Assembly: GCF_009258045.1 (NCBI RefSeq)
Contig: NZ_CP041166.1
Coordinates: 806,001-870,000, forward strand
From: Sulfurimonas xiamenensis
GTDB taxonomy: Bacteria > Campylobacterota > Campylobacteria > Campylobacterales > Sulfurimonadaceae
Direction: 5' to 3'
DNA length: 64,000 nt
How positions within the stretch are numbered: position 1 is the stretch's first letter; each line of letters starts with the position of its first letter. Shown one piece after another: positions 33,723-43,548 of the stretch. The notes under the pieces were generated by a model, which worked only from the letters and a program-made list of their open reading frames with translations, ran no database searches and was not told the DNA's origin. A program made the position numbers and the translations under genes.

Positions 33723-34955
33723 TTTATAAGGGATAAATCTTGAAAAAGAGGGTTGAAGCAGTTCTATAGGATAGATCATCTGATTATTTTGGATTTCTAT
33801 ATCATACTCTCGTCTTTCTCCGTTTATAAGGTGAGAAAAGTAGTCTATTCCGACGCTAGTGGTGTAGTTGATCCAGTCATACATGATATCATTATCCAAA
33901 AGAGAGTTTGTTTCAATTAAAACATCTTTGTTCTGGGTTATAGAGTTTGCTATTATCATGTTTTTTCTATCTTGATACTGTGTCATAGAGAGCAGCAACG
34001 GATTATAATTTGTTTGAGTTGATAGTACATTTGTTGCATTTGTGTCATAAAGTGTAAGTTGAGATAAAATCATACCGCTTTTGATAATAGGCGTATTTAT
34101 AAAAAATGATCCTGTGTTTATCTTTTCATTATCTTTTAGCTGCTTTTCCAGATTTGTTATTCTTTGAGGAATAGAAAATTTTATAACAGTTAAATTTTTG
34201 TTATTTCTTTGTAGTGTTGTATTTTCATCTTCGCTGTATTTATGCTTGAATTTATACTCTTGATAATAAGTTAGTTGCTGCCCGATTTCGGAGTTGTCAT
34301 TAAATATTATAAGCGGAGAGAGTGCTTCTTTTAACAACAAATCACTTTGAGCGCGGTGATCTATCCCACCATAATAAAGATAATTAGATGTAGTGTTAGT
34401 ATCTTTTTTATTTATAGTTGGAAAGTATATATTTATGTCTGGGTTAATGGTTGAAACAATCTCTTCACCTGTTTGAGTCAGTGGAGCGATAACATGATAA
34501 AAGCCATCCTCTCGAATCTTGATTAGCGCTGTTAAAATTTCTTCATGACTTTCATCTTCAATATTATAACTTTTTAACTCATAGGGATGATTTTTTGACA
34601 TTAAATAAGCAAATGATGCATTTGTTGTAGAAGCTGCATATCTGCCGATTTTTTTATAAGGCAGTAAAAGGGCGATGCGAATCTTGCTCTCTTGCATAAA
34701 CCATTTTATATTTAGAGCAGATAGATATTTTGCTCTCTCTTTTTCTAACTCTTCATTAGCAAGTTTTTCATCCGCATGTGCTAAAAAAGAGAATATATAG
34801 CCATTATTAAGATGTTCTTGCAAACACTTTTCATCACACGGATAGGGGTCTAAGTTTTGTATACTTGTTTTTGGAAGCGCGATATTTGATATCAAAAAAC
34901 TTTTTGCATAAAATACAAAAGGAAACAGTAGTATTAAAAAATATAGTTTTTTCAT
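33702..34955 (-). CDS. Periplasmic protein, LpoA/ligand-binding-like
   Basis: The 417-aa protein begins with a signal peptide (MKKLYFLILLFPFVFYAKS). A stretch typical of type I periplasmic-binding folds follows (KIRIALLLPYKKIGRYAAST near 93-112, later YHVIAPLTQTGEEIV and NPLLLSMTQYQDRKN). It resembles LpoA-type penicillin-binding-protein activators and ABC-type ligand-binding domains, but the family is not certain. Its start overlaps the uracil-DNA glycosylase stop by 4 nt. No lipobox is evident. Confidence 0.6.
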   Translation of the reverse strand: MKKLYFLILLFPFVFYAKSFLISNIALPKTSIQNLDPYPCDEKCLQEHLNNGYIFSFLAHADEKLANEELEKERAKYLSALNIKWFMQESKIRIALLLPYKKIGRYAASTTNASFAYLMSKNHPYELKSYNIEDESHEEILTALIKIREDGFYHVIAPLTQTGEEIVSTINPDINIYFPTINKKDTNTTSNYLYYGGIDHRAQSDLLLKEALSPLIIFNDNSEIGQQLTYYQEYKFKHKYSEDENTTLQRNNKNLTVIKFSIPQRITNLEKQLKDNEKINTGSFFINTPIIKSGMILSQLTLYDTNATNVLSTQTNYNPLLLSMTQYQDRKNMIIANSITQNKDVLIETNSLLDNDIMYDWINYTTSVGIDYFSHLINGERREYDIEIQNNQMIYPIELLQPSFSRFIPYKSIYKEQ

Positions 34956-35611
34956 AAATAACTCTTTATAGTTTTTAAATCATTATATGCTATTTTTTTA
35001 TCATCCGGATTTCTAAGCAGATGATTTGGATGGTAAACTGGAATCAGTTTATAGCTTTTAAAGTCTATAACATGTCCTCGCACATTTTGAAAATTTTCAT
35101 TTTCAGATGTAACTTTAGCATAAGCTTCTTTACCTAAAGTTACAATTATTTTTGGTTTTATAAATTCTATTTGTGAAAACAGGTAGTCTTTGCATGAATC
35201 CCACTCTGAATTTGAAGGAAGATTTGAATTTAGAGGTTTACATTTTATAGCATGAGTGAAGTAGATATCTTCTATTTTTAAGCTTAAAACATTCTCTATC
35301 ATATTTTTTAGCATTTCACCGCTTCTGCCACAGTAGTATTTATTAGAACTATCTTCGGTTAAAGAGACTGTGTAGTCGATTATCATTAAATCAGCATTTG
35401 TGTTTCCATAGCCGCTCATGCTTTGAGATCTTGATTTGCTAAGATCGCATAAGTGACATGTTGATATATCTTTTGTCAATTCATCAAGATTATTAGATTT
35501 TTTATTGAAGCTTTTTTGATTTATCAAAAATGAATCGCTATATTCAAAACCAAGAGCTTTTAATCTGTATAAATTTTGAAGTAAAAGTAAATTTTGAAAA
35601 GAGTTCAACAA
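34952..35611 (-). CDS. Family 4 uracil-DNA glycosylase (iron-sulfur type)
   Basis: The 219-aa protein has CHLCDLSKSRSQSMSGYGN (two Cys; about 53-71), KYYCGRSGEML, THAIKCKPLN (catalytic region with Cys), IVTLGKEAYAK and VYHPNHLLRN, the usual UDG family 4 blocks. It removes uracil from deaminated DNA for base-excision repair. The N-terminal 45 residues are an extension often seen in Campylobacterota. Four Cys suited to the 4Fe-4S cluster can be seen. Confidence 0.8.
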   Translation of the reverse strand: MLNSFQNLLLLQNLYRLKALGFEYSDSFLINQKSFNKKSNNLDELTKDISTCHLCDLSKSRSQSMSGYGNTNADLMIIDYTVSLTEDSSNKYYCGRSGEMLKNMIENVLSLKIEDIYFTHAIKCKPLNSNLPSNSEWDSCKDYLFSQIEFIKPKIIVTLGKEAYAKVTSENENFQNVRGHVIDFKSYKLIPVYHPNHLLRNPDDKKIAYNDLKTIKSYL

Positions 35612-35737
35612 TAACCTTTTGAAATTTAAAATGTTGATGTAAGTATATTTAAAGTGTGGTTAAAACATACTTTTAGAGAGTAAAAATTTAAGTAGTATTT
35701 TTATCAAGAGAGGAATTTCTCCTGATAAATAAAATGA

Positions 35738-36124
35738 TTATTTGGCTATTTCTACAACTTTTTCTGTTGATTCCCAAATACCATGTTTTGTACAGTATGC
35801 TTGAGCAGTAAGTTTAAGTTTGTTTCCTGTAGGTATAATATTAAATGTAACAGTTGCATGTGCTTTCATATTGGCTAATGTTCCTGGAACAAAATCAGCA
35901 CGAGCCAAAAGAGTCTCACCATTAAAAAGCGACATATTTGCTATATAGTGATCAAAATCATCCGGATGAGCATATTCATTTCCCATTTTAACTGTGACGC
36001 TAAACATCTCTCCCTCTTTTGCACTATCTTCACAGTGGATAAACGGAGAGTGTCTATCTATATAATCCTTTTTGCTTTCTCTCTCAACAGTATCTATATC
36101 AACATAACGATTGATTTTTGGCAT
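35738..36124 (-). CDS. Superoxide reductase (class II, neelaredoxin-like)
   Basis: The 128-aa protein has the non-haem iron ligands of the desulfoferrodoxin family: His in RHSPFIHCED (about 25-33), His in AHPDDFDHYIA (about 52-62) and the Cys-x2-His in YCTKHGIWES (about 111-118). The N-terminal rubredoxin-like domain of class I enzymes is missing. It reduces superoxide to peroxide in the cytoplasm, without making oxygen. Stand-alone gene with a short upstream region containing AAAGGATTATAT. Confidence 0.88.
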   Translation of the reverse strand: MPKINRYVDIDTVERESKKDYIDRHSPFIHCEDSAKEGEMFSVTVKMGNEYAHPDDFDHYIANMSLFNGETLLARADFVPGTLANMKAHATVTFNIIPTGNKLKLTAQAYCTKHGIWESTEKVVEIAK

Positions 36125-36290
36125 ATATAATCCTTTAAATTTTATTTATGCCATATTTTAGCCATAATCTTATTTACTTAAAACTTTACTAACACTCTAT
36201 TTATGCAAATTAAGATTTGTTTAATTTATAAGCATTTAACAAAAATATAGATAAAATCGCGGTATTAATATTGAAATAAAGAGTCTGTTT

Positions 36291-38312
36291 ATGATAAAAC
36301 CATTACTAATAGAGATCGGTGTAGAAGAGCTTCCCGCGATTGCACTTTTAAAAGAGTTAAAAAATATTGAAAAAAAATATGCTGACATTTTAGAAAAAAA
36401 TTTACTTTTATGTGAGTTCGAATTTTACTATACTCCTCGTCGTTTGGTTTTTTGGCATAGAGAGTTTAAAACAAAACAAGACGATAGCAGCGAAGAGTTT
36501 TTCGGGGCTCCTGTAGAAATTGCTTATAAAGATGCTAAGCCAACAGCTGCCGCGCTTGGTTTTGCTAAAAAATGCGGTGTAAAAATTGATGAGATCGGTT
36601 CTGTGCAAAAAGGTGCAAAAGAGGTTCTTTACTACAAAAAAGAGTTAAAGGGAAAACCTTCAGCTGAAATTTTATCTGATATTATAAATACATTAATAAA
36701 ATCTTTGGATTTTGGTAAATCAATGAGATGGGGGAGTTTAAAAGATAGTTTTATTCGTCCTATTCGCTGGGTAAATGTACTTTTGGGTGATGAGTTGGTA
36801 GATGTAGAACTTTTTGGCGTTAAATCAAAAAAAGAGACATTTGTTCACCGTATCAGTAATTTTAATTCTATTGAAATTAGTGGAATTAAAGAGTATTTTG
36901 AAATTTTACAAGAGGGTGGTGTTACACTTTTTCCTGAACTAAGACGAGAAAATATTTTAAATAATTTTTCTTCACTTGAAAAGGATAATGGAATTACAAT
37001 CGAGATAGATGAAGATTTGTTAAATGAAGTAGTGGCTATTACTGAGCATCCTACTGCTTTGCTTGGTTCATTTGATGAAGAATTTTTAAAACTTCCTCCT
37101 GAAGTAATAATTACTTCTATGAAAGAGCATCAAAGATATTTTCCGGTTTTTAAAGATGCTAAATTGATAAATAAATTTGTTGTTGTATCTAATGCATTTA
37201 CAGATAATTTTTCTAAAGTAATAGAAGGAAATGAGAGAGTTTTACGCCCTCGTTTGGCAGATGCACTCTTTTTCTATAATAATGATTTGAAAAATGGATT
37301 GAGCACTAAAGGTCTGGAAAAAGTTGTATTTATGAAAGGTCTTGGAAGTGTTGCCGATAAAATAGAGCGTGAGAGAAAAATAGCAAATACTCTTTTTGAG
37401 ATGTATAAGCCAAAAGATGCAAGCAAAGAGATTCTTGAACGCGCAATATCTTTGGCAAAAGCTGATTTAATGAGTGAGATGGTATATGAATTTACTGAGC
37501 TTCAAGGACTTATGGGTTATTACTATTCAAAAGAGGCGGGAGAGAGCGAAGCAGTAGCAATCGCTATAAAAGAGCAGTATCTTCCAAACGGAGAAGAGAG
37601 CGCACTTCCTTCAACACCCCTGAGCGCTATTGTTGCGATGAGTTTAAAGCTTGATACCCTTATAGGATTATTTAGTATAAATCAGATTCCTACAGGTTCT
37701 CGTGACCCTTTCGCACTGCGCCGTGCAGTAAACGGACTTATTAGAATAACAAAAGAGTATGACTTTAAATTTGATATAATTGAAACTTTGACGCTTTTAA
37801 GCAAAGAGTATAGATCTTTTGATATCTCAAAACTTGAAGCATTTTTCTTAGAGAGATTAAAACAGTACTTTAGAGTAAATCCATCAATTGTAGAGGCAGT
37901 CCTTGCTTCGGGCGAAAGAGAACTTCTTGCAATAGGCAAAAAGATAGAAGCTCTTGAAATCATGATAAATAGCGACGGTTTTGATGAAGCATTTTCAACA
38001 TTTAAAAGAGTTGCAAATATTACAAAAGATATTGATATGTCAGAAGAATTCACTGTTGATTCAAAACTCTTTGAAAAAGGGGAAGAAGAGGCGTTGTTTG
38101 CCAGATACAGTGAAGTTTCTCAAGTTAAATACAAATCATATGAAGAGGAATTAGATGCGCTTTTAGGTCTTAAACCTGAACTTGATAAATTTTTTGATGA
38201 AGTTATGGTAAATGCTGAAGATGAAAAAATTAGAAATAACAGAAAATCTTTAATTGCAGCTATATATAAAAGTATTTTGCAAATTGCAGATATTAAAGAG
38301 GTGAGTATTTAA
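36291..38312 (+). CDS. glyS: Glycyl-tRNA synthetase, beta subunit
   Basis: The 673-aa protein has the GlyS features: LLIEIGVEELPA (start), FYYTPRRLVF, SMRWGSLKDSFIRPIRWV, the HD-like GSVADKIER, TELQGLMGYYYSKE, and GSRDPFALRRAVNGLIRI before the C-terminal anticodon-binding region. The beta subunit is part of the alpha2beta2 bacterial glycyl-tRNA synthetase; the alpha gene is not in the window. Length matches the family. Confidence 0.95.
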   Translation: MIKPLLIEIGVEELPAIALLKELKNIEKKYADILEKNLLLCEFEFYYTPRRLVFWHREFKTKQDDSSEEFFGAPVEIAYKDAKPTAAALGFAKKCGVKIDEIGSVQKGAKEVLYYKKELKGKPSAEILSDIINTLIKSLDFGKSMRWGSLKDSFIRPIRWVNVLLGDELVDVELFGVKSKKETFVHRISNFNSIEISGIKEYFEILQEGGVTLFPELRRENILNNFSSLEKDNGITIEIDEDLLNEVVAITEHPTALLGSFDEEFLKLPPEVIITSMKEHQRYFPVFKDAKLINKFVVVSNAFTDNFSKVIEGNERVLRPRLADALFFYNNDLKNGLSTKGLEKVVFMKGLGSVADKIERERKIANTLFEMYKPKDASKEILERAISLAKADLMSEMVYEFTELQGLMGYYYSKEAGESEAVAIAIKEQYLPNGEESALPSTPLSAIVAMSLKLDTLIGLFSINQIPTGSRDPFALRRAVNGLIRITKEYDFKFDIIETLTLLSKEYRSFDISKLEAFFLERLKQYFRVNPSIVEAVLASGERELLAIGKKIEALEIMINSDGFDEAFSTFKRVANITKDIDMSEEFTVDSKLFEKGEEEALFARYSEVSQVKYKSYEEELDALLGLKPELDKFFDEVMVNAEDEKIRNNRKSLIAAIYKSILQIADIKEVSI

Positions 38313-38349
38313 CTCATCTTTTTAAATATCTTTTTTTTTATTGTATTTT

Positions 38350-39084
38350 TTAGCCTATTTTTACAATAGATGGAGGATATGAGGAAAATGCTTTTTTAAA
38401 AGCATTTGCTCTTACTTCTTTAAGTTTTCCGGTTGCAACCGGCGGTATAAAATATGCCAGCTCCTGACTTTCTGTAGCATCATGATTATTATCATATATA
38501 AATGATATCTCTTTTCCTAGCTTAGCAGCCTGTGCAGCGATATTTCTAGCGTAGGCTATAATATTTTTATGATGTCTGTCAAATTTGTTTCCTGAGCCGA
38601 AAAAGACAAATTTACCACTTAGGCGGATATTTAAATAGTCGTGGTAATTAAGCTCTTTATCATATCTGGTAAGTTGATTGCTTGTATACTTGTCTAAGTC
38701 GGCATCAAACTCTTCTAAAATAGGAGTCGGCTCTATATCGGCTTTGTTTAGGTTAAAAAGATATTTTATCTCTATAAGTTTGCCTCTGTAACCATCTTTT
38801 ATAGACGAGGCAAACAGGTTGCAGTTTTTGTCAAAATTGAGTTCACAATATTTTCCGTCAAACAGATAGCCTTGAGATGCAAGTTTTGAGTTGTTGTTAT
38901 ATCCAACGGGTGAGAGAGTCGGGTTGTATAAAAATATGGTTCCCGCAACAGTTTTACGCTTTTTCTGAAGCATTTTTTCCAGTTGCTCTACATCCATGAT
39001 TTCATCTGCTTGGGGTATGTAAATATATTGCTCTGATATATATTCTATATCGAAATTTGTTGAAAATTTTCCAAATGCCTGCAA
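38350..39084 (-). CDS. Conserved protein of unknown function
   Basis: The frame stays open upstream to an ATG at 39213, but that would overlap the divergent ElyC-like gene. A TTG at 39084 preceded by AGGA (5-nt spacing) gives 244 residues and leaves a 59-bp promoter gap, so I prefer it. The protein has IYIPQADEIMDVEQLE, TIFLYNPTLSPVG and HHKNIIAYARNIAAQAA. I recognise no family; there is no membrane segment. Convergent with glyS. Confidence 0.55.
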   Translation of the reverse strand: MQAFGKFSTNFDIEYISEQYIYIPQADEIMDVEQLEKMLQKKRKTVAGTIFLYNPTLSPVGYNNNSKLASQGYLFDGKYCELNFDKNCNLFASSIKDGYRGKLIEIKYLFNLNKADIEPTPILEEFDADLDKYTSNQLTRYDKELNYHDYLNIRLSGKFVFFGSGNKFDRHHKNIIAYARNIAAQAAKLGKEISFIYDNNHDATESQELAYFIPPVATGKLKEVRANAFKKAFSSYPPSIVKIG

Positions 39085-39143
39085 ATTAAATCCTGTTAAG
39101 TTTATTGGAATTATACTATAATTCTGCAAGGAGTGGTGGAGCA

Positions 39144-39890
39144 GTGGAACTTGAATTTTTTTTAAAGAAATTTGTGACTTTTTTTGTTGAGCCATTAGGT
39201 ATGGTTTTGTCACTTTTTGTTATTGGAATCTACTTTGTATTTACAAATAAGATAAATTTTGCAAAACTATTTTTAGGTTTGTCATTTGGCCTTTTACTTC
39301 TTTTCTCATATCAACCGTTTTCAAATTTTTTAGTAAAAAATTTAGAAAATCAGTATTTGAAATATGACTATAAACAGCAAGTAAAATACATACATGTATT
39401 GGGTAGTTCCCACAACACGGACAATTCTCAGCCGATATCATCCAATATCGGCGATTCAGGGACTAAAAGGATACTCGAAGGAGTTATTATCCATTTTAGA
39501 ACTCCCGGCTCTAAACTTATATTTACCGGATTTAAAGGCGAAACAGAGATTTCAAATGCTGAAATGAATGCTAAACTTGCCATTGCGCTTGGTGTTAAAG
39601 AGGAAAATATTATTATAAACTCTAAACCAAAAGATACACAGGAAGAGGCTGTTTTTGTTAAAAGTATAGTAGGAAATGAAGCTTTTGTTTTGGTAACATC
39701 AGCTACACATATGCCAAGATCTATAAAATTATTTAAAACACTCGGATTAAATCCAGTTGCAGCACCAACAGATTTTCATAAAGATGAATCTGCAAAATTT
39801 TTTACTGCTCCTCGTATTATTGCATTAGAGAATTCAAAAATGGCAACACATGAATATATAGGCATTTTTTGGTCAATGTTAAAAAAGTAG
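39144..39890 (+). CDS. ElyC/SanA/YdcF-family (DUF218) membrane protein
   Basis: The start is GTG at 39144 with AAGGAG 10 nt upstream; an ATG at 39105 is less likely. The 248-aa protein has two N-terminal membrane helices (about 10-30 and 38-55) and a DUF218 domain: YIHVLGSSHNTDN, RILEGVIIHFRTPGSKLIFT, KPKDTQEEA and LVTSATHMPRSIKLF, which match ElyC. In E. coli ElyC affects peptidoglycan and polyprenyl-phosphate metabolism. It lies divergent from the unknown gene at 38350. Confidence 0.8.
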   Translation: MELEFFLKKFVTFFVEPLGMVLSLFVIGIYFVFTNKINFAKLFLGLSFGLLLLFSYQPFSNFLVKNLENQYLKYDYKQQVKYIHVLGSSHNTDNSQPISSNIGDSGTKRILEGVIIHFRTPGSKLIFTGFKGETEISNAEMNAKLAIALGVKEENIIINSKPKDTQEEAVFVKSIVGNEAFVLVTSATHMPRSIKLFKTLGLNPVAAPTDFHKDESAKFFTAPRIIALENSKMATHEYIGIFWSMLKK

Positions 39891-39988
39891 ATTTCATAGT
39901 AAAAAAAAGAAAACTTTTTGCTATATTTTTATATTATATCATTTAAATATTATAGATATAATGTATAAAATATGAGGGATTTTTTTTA

Positions 39989-41809
39989 ATGTATAACAAG
40001 TTTAAATTTTTAATTTTTAATTTTTTTATAATAGCTGGAATAGTTAGTGGAGTAAGCGCTGCAGATCTTCTTAAAGTAAATAACAAAACACAAAAAGTAG
40101 ATATCTCTCTCTACTCGGAAATATTTATTGACGCTCAAAATCATTTTTCTTATGAAGATGTGCGTACAAATCTCTTTAGTGAAAATTTTAAACCTCTAAA
40201 TTTGCACTCATTATCTGAATATAATGTAAATGATACTATCTGGATGAGATTTAATATAAGCAATGTTGATGAGAACCCTTTTTTTGGTAAAATAGAAATG
40301 CCTATATCGTGGATTAATAATATAAAGACATATGTTGTAGCAGATGATGAGACAGATGAAAAAAATCCTGTTTCAACTCTTTTATCTGAAAAAAAAGAGA
40401 TTACAGGAAGATCTTTTTTTCTTCCTCTGACAATAGAACCTTTTCAAACTCTTACTGTTTACATAAAAGCAAAAAATGCAAATAGTATATCTTTTACTCT
40501 CTGGCTTTATTCTGATGAAAATGCAGCAGAACGCTTAACATATATTACAATGTTAAATGGTTCACTTATCGGCATAGTATTGATTATGCTTTTTTATAAT
40601 ATACATATTTTTTTCATCCTTAAAAATAAAAGTTATTTGTATTTTGCACTCTATTTAGCAAGTTTATTCTTTTTAATTAACACATATTATGGAAGTAATC
40701 TTCAACTTTTATGGAGTTATGATGCACCACTTAATGAAAATACCTTTTATCCAATAATCGCTTTTAACTTTTTTGCAGGTTTGCTTTTTACAAGAAATTT
40801 TTTAAACACAAATAGAGAATTTCCTAAAGCTGATAAACTTTTATTGTTTTTGATGGGCTCGTCTGTAGCATTTGGTGTTTTTGCCTTTATGTTGGGAAAT
40901 AATTTTACCGTTATATATGTTGCACTCTTTTTAACAATAATATATTTTTTATTTTTACTCTTTTTATCTCTCTTTTCATTGAAAAAGAAGATTGCAGGAA
41001 GCGTTTATCTGCTGCTTGGATGGCTTTTCTTGGCAGTTGGACAAATTATGGCATCAATGATGATTTTAGGTTTTATCGATTACAGCGACTTTATATATGA
41101 TATGTATGGGATTGTAGTTATTCTTAATACTCTTATGCTTTCATTTGCATTTATTTCAAATATCAAATATAAAGAGATGCAATATGAATCTAAAATTAAA
41201 AAAAATCATGAAATAACAAGTAGACTTAATGTTTCAAAAAAAGAGTTGAGAGAGTTAAATGAAAAGTTAAAAAACAAAATTGAGAGACAAGAAAAAGTGT
41301 TGTTAGAAAAAAGCAACAACAATGAAAAATATCTAATAAAAGATGAGATAACAATGCTATACAATAAAACCAAACTTGAAGAAGTTTTAACACAAGAACT
41401 TCATAGAAAAAAAAGATATAACAGTGAGTTTAGTATAGCGGTTATAAATATTGACAATATGAAAAGCATAAATGATAAGTATGACTATCAGGTTGGAAAT
41501 TCAGTAATGAAAGAGATGGCTGATTTGTTTATTCATAATATTCGTTATTTGGATACAGTCGGTCGCTGGAGTGAAAAAGAGTATCTTATTATATATCCTG
41601 AAACAAAGGGTGATCAAGCTTATTTAGCTGCACAAAAGCTTCACAAGTTAGTAGAAGAGGCTAAATTCTTTTTTGTAGGAAAAGTTACAGCAAGTTTTGG
41701 AGTAGCTAATTCTCATAGAGATGACACCTTGCAAGATATAATGAAAAGAGCTTATGAAGCTTTGGAAAAAGCCCAAGAGGAGGGCGGTAACAGGGTGGAA
41801 ATAGTGTAA
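39989..41809 (+). CDS. 7TM-DISM membrane protein with degenerate GGDEF domain
   Basis: The 606-aa protein has a signal peptide, a 7TMR-DISMED2-like extracellular domain (about 30-165), seven transmembrane helices (about 182-395), a coiled coil (about 400-445) and a GGDEF domain (about 450-606). The active-site GG(D/E)EF is replaced by SEKEY (in GRWSEKEYLII), so cyclase activity is unlikely. The inhibitory-site RxxD is intact (RYLD, exactly five residues before), so it may bind c-di-GMP as a receptor. It could sense an extracellular ligand. Single gene. Confidence 0.82.
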   Translation: MYNKFKFLIFNFFIIAGIVSGVSAADLLKVNNKTQKVDISLYSEIFIDAQNHFSYEDVRTNLFSENFKPLNLHSLSEYNVNDTIWMRFNISNVDENPFFGKIEMPISWINNIKTYVVADDETDEKNPVSTLLSEKKEITGRSFFLPLTIEPFQTLTVYIKAKNANSISFTLWLYSDENAAERLTYITMLNGSLIGIVLIMLFYNIHIFFILKNKSYLYFALYLASLFFLINTYYGSNLQLLWSYDAPLNENTFYPIIAFNFFAGLLFTRNFLNTNREFPKADKLLLFLMGSSVAFGVFAFMLGNNFTVIYVALFLTIIYFLFLLFLSLFSLKKKIAGSVYLLLGWLFLAVGQIMASMMILGFIDYSDFIYDMYGIVVILNTLMLSFAFISNIKYKEMQYESKIKKNHEITSRLNVSKKELRELNEKLKNKIERQEKVLLEKSNNNEKYLIKDEITMLYNKTKLEEVLTQELHRKKRYNSEFSIAVINIDNMKSINDKYDYQVGNSVMKEMADLFIHNIRYLDTVGRWSEKEYLIIYPETKGDQAYLAAQKLHKLVEEAKFFFVGKVTASFGVANSHRDDTLQDIMKRAYEALEKAQEEGGNRVEIV

Positions 41810-41814
41810 AACTA

Positions 41815-42528
41815 TTATTTATATTTGATTTTTGCTAAATACAAACCGTTACTTTTGGCAGGTTTTGTTTTATACTTTTTTTTACATCTAAGCTGCTCTT
41901 TTATCTCTTGCTCATTAAGACTTAAAAGAGCCCCAACCATTAATCTTATCTGGCTTCTAAGAAATCCGTTTGCTTCAAAGTTGAGTATTATATATTCTTT
42001 GTATCTATATGCAAAAGCTTTGTAAATAACTCTTGTTGTTGTCTTTACGGCACTTCCGCTTTTCATAAAGTATTTAAAGTCAAAACTGCCTTGAAAAAGC
42101 TTTATATTTTTCTCTATTTTTTCAAAATCAACACTCTCTAAAAAAGTTATAAAATTTTCTTCGAAAGGACTTCTCTCTCCCTCTTTTATAATGTACCTAT
42201 AAACTCTTTTTTTAGCGTTATATCTTGCATGGAAATCATTTTTTACCTCTTTTATATTTTTGATATATATAGATGAAGGAAGCATCTCATTTAGGACTTT
42301 TTTAAGTTTTTTTAAATCACTCCAAAATATCGGCAAATCAATGTGACAAACCTGTCCTGTTGCGTGAACTCCTTTGTCTGTGCGTCCGCTTGCTGTTATT
42401 TTTGATTCTATATGTAGTTTATGCAAAACATTTTCCAGTTGCCCAAGTATAGTGTTGGCTGAGCTTTTTTGTGTTTGCGAACCTAAAAAATCAGTGCCGT
42501 TATAGGCAATAGTTAACGCACATCTCAT
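41815..42528 (-). CDS. truA: tRNA pseudouridine synthase A
   Basis: The 237-aa protein has YNGTDFLGSQTQ near the N-terminus, the catalytic Asp in GRTDKGVHATGQ (about 44-55), RVYRYIIKEG, and the C-terminal FLRSQIRLMVGALL. It makes pseudouridine at positions 38-40 of tRNA. It is 1 nt after the LptF/G-like gene stop. Campylobacter has the same order coaBC - uppS - prepilin peptidase - permease - truA. Confidence 0.93.
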   Translation of the reverse strand: MRCALTIAYNGTDFLGSQTQKSSANTILGQLENVLHKLHIESKITASGRTDKGVHATGQVCHIDLPIFWSDLKKLKKVLNEMLPSSIYIKNIKEVKNDFHARYNAKKRVYRYIIKEGERSPFEENFITFLESVDFEKIEKNIKLFQGSFDFKYFMKSGSAVKTTTRVIYKAFAYRYKEYIILNFEANGFLRSQIRLMVGALLSLNEQEIKEQLRCKKKYKTKPAKSNGLYLAKIKYK

Positions 42529-43548
42529 TTAAAACTTGGCAACGATTGTTCTTTTGTAAATTATGTATGTAGCTAGCAGCCATCCAAAAACTAGAACCGG
42601 TATAGTGTATGCAAAAAGCACTAATTGAAGTGATATAGCTAAGGCATAGTAGATTGTAATTCCTAAAAATAAAAATAGATAAATTTTTCCTTTCTGATGT
42701 CTTACATGTACAATTCCTATACTGGCAATAAGAAATAGACTTAGAAGCGGAAAAAGGGAAAATAAAATATTTGTTATCAATTTTTTCTCTATTTTAGCAG
42801 ATTGTTCTTTAGGAAACCAGTAGTCCATAGGTGCCTGATACTTATCTAAATCAGTTTTCATGGTATCATTAATATACATAGTTTTAAAATCAATCTGCGT
42901 AAATTTTTCTTCTGAATAACTATAACCTTCTCCGGATGTTAGTTTAAGCCGTAAAATTCCAGAATCATTTATAATTTCAGCTTTTTGTGCGCCTATTAGA
43001 ACCTCTTCTTCTTGTTTTTTGTTAAACAATATTACCTGAGAGTAGGTTCCATCTGATTTTTCTTCTCCTATATATAGCAGCCATTCACCAAATTTATGAC
43101 CAAATTCTGAAGCTGAGAGATTAAATTTTGCTTCACTTTTTTTATAGGATATAAAGTTGCTTGATAGTGTTTTTGCATGTGGAAAAAGTATGAAAAAGTT
43201 AAATAAAAGTAAAATAGAAAGAAAAAGAGCGGGTGTAAAAAGTGTTTTTAAAATAAATTTTGGGTGGATTCCAAGAGCAAAAAGAACAATTATCTCATTA
43301 TCATTTGAAAGTTTAAAAAGAGTAAGCGCTGCTGCCACAAAAAAGGATATTGGAAGTGTATAAAAAAGAAGTTCGGGCAGCATAAAGAAAAAAAGTTTGC
43401 TCATTTCAAACAGTGATAACTGAATAATAGCTGTATAAGTTGCCATTTTTATAAGAAAAACTATAGATGCAATAGAAAAAAGCGGCAAAAATATAGATAA
43501 AAATAGGATAGAAAGAGATTTTTTTATATAATTTTGTAGTATTTTCAT
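42529..43548 (-). CDS. LptF/LptG (YjgP/YjgQ) family permease
   Basis: The 339-aa protein has six predicted membrane helices (three N-terminal, three C-terminal) around a periplasmic beta-rich domain with YSQVILFNKKQEEE and AEIINDSGILRLKLTSGEGY. FFVAAALTLFKLSNDNEIIVL is the typical YjgP/Q segment. It moves lipopolysaccharide from the inner membrane to the outer membrane with LptB. Whether it is LptF or LptG cannot be told here. It overlaps the prepilin peptidase gene by 1 nt. Confidence 0.85.
   Translation of the reverse strand: MKILQNYIKKSLSILFLSIFLPLFSIASIVFLIKMATYTAIIQLSLFEMSKLFFFMLPELLFYTLPISFFVAAALTLFKLSNDNEIIVLFALGIHPKFILKTLFTPALFLSILLLFNFFILFPHAKTLSSNFISYKKSEAKFNLSASEFGHKFGEWLLYIGEEKSDGTYSQVILFNKKQEEEVLIGAQKAEIINDSGILRLKLTSGEGYSYSEEKFTQIDFKTMYINDTMKTDLDKYQAPMDYWFPKEQSAKIEKKLITNILFSLFPLLSLFLIASIGIVHVRHQKGKIYLFLFLGITIYYALAISLQLVLFAYTIPVLVFGWLLATYIIYKRTIVAKF

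Noticed and set aside
35716-35746. Hairpin TATCA...TGATA downstream of the superoxide reductase gene as a terminator.
   Set aside because: The stem is interrupted and no T run follows on either strand.
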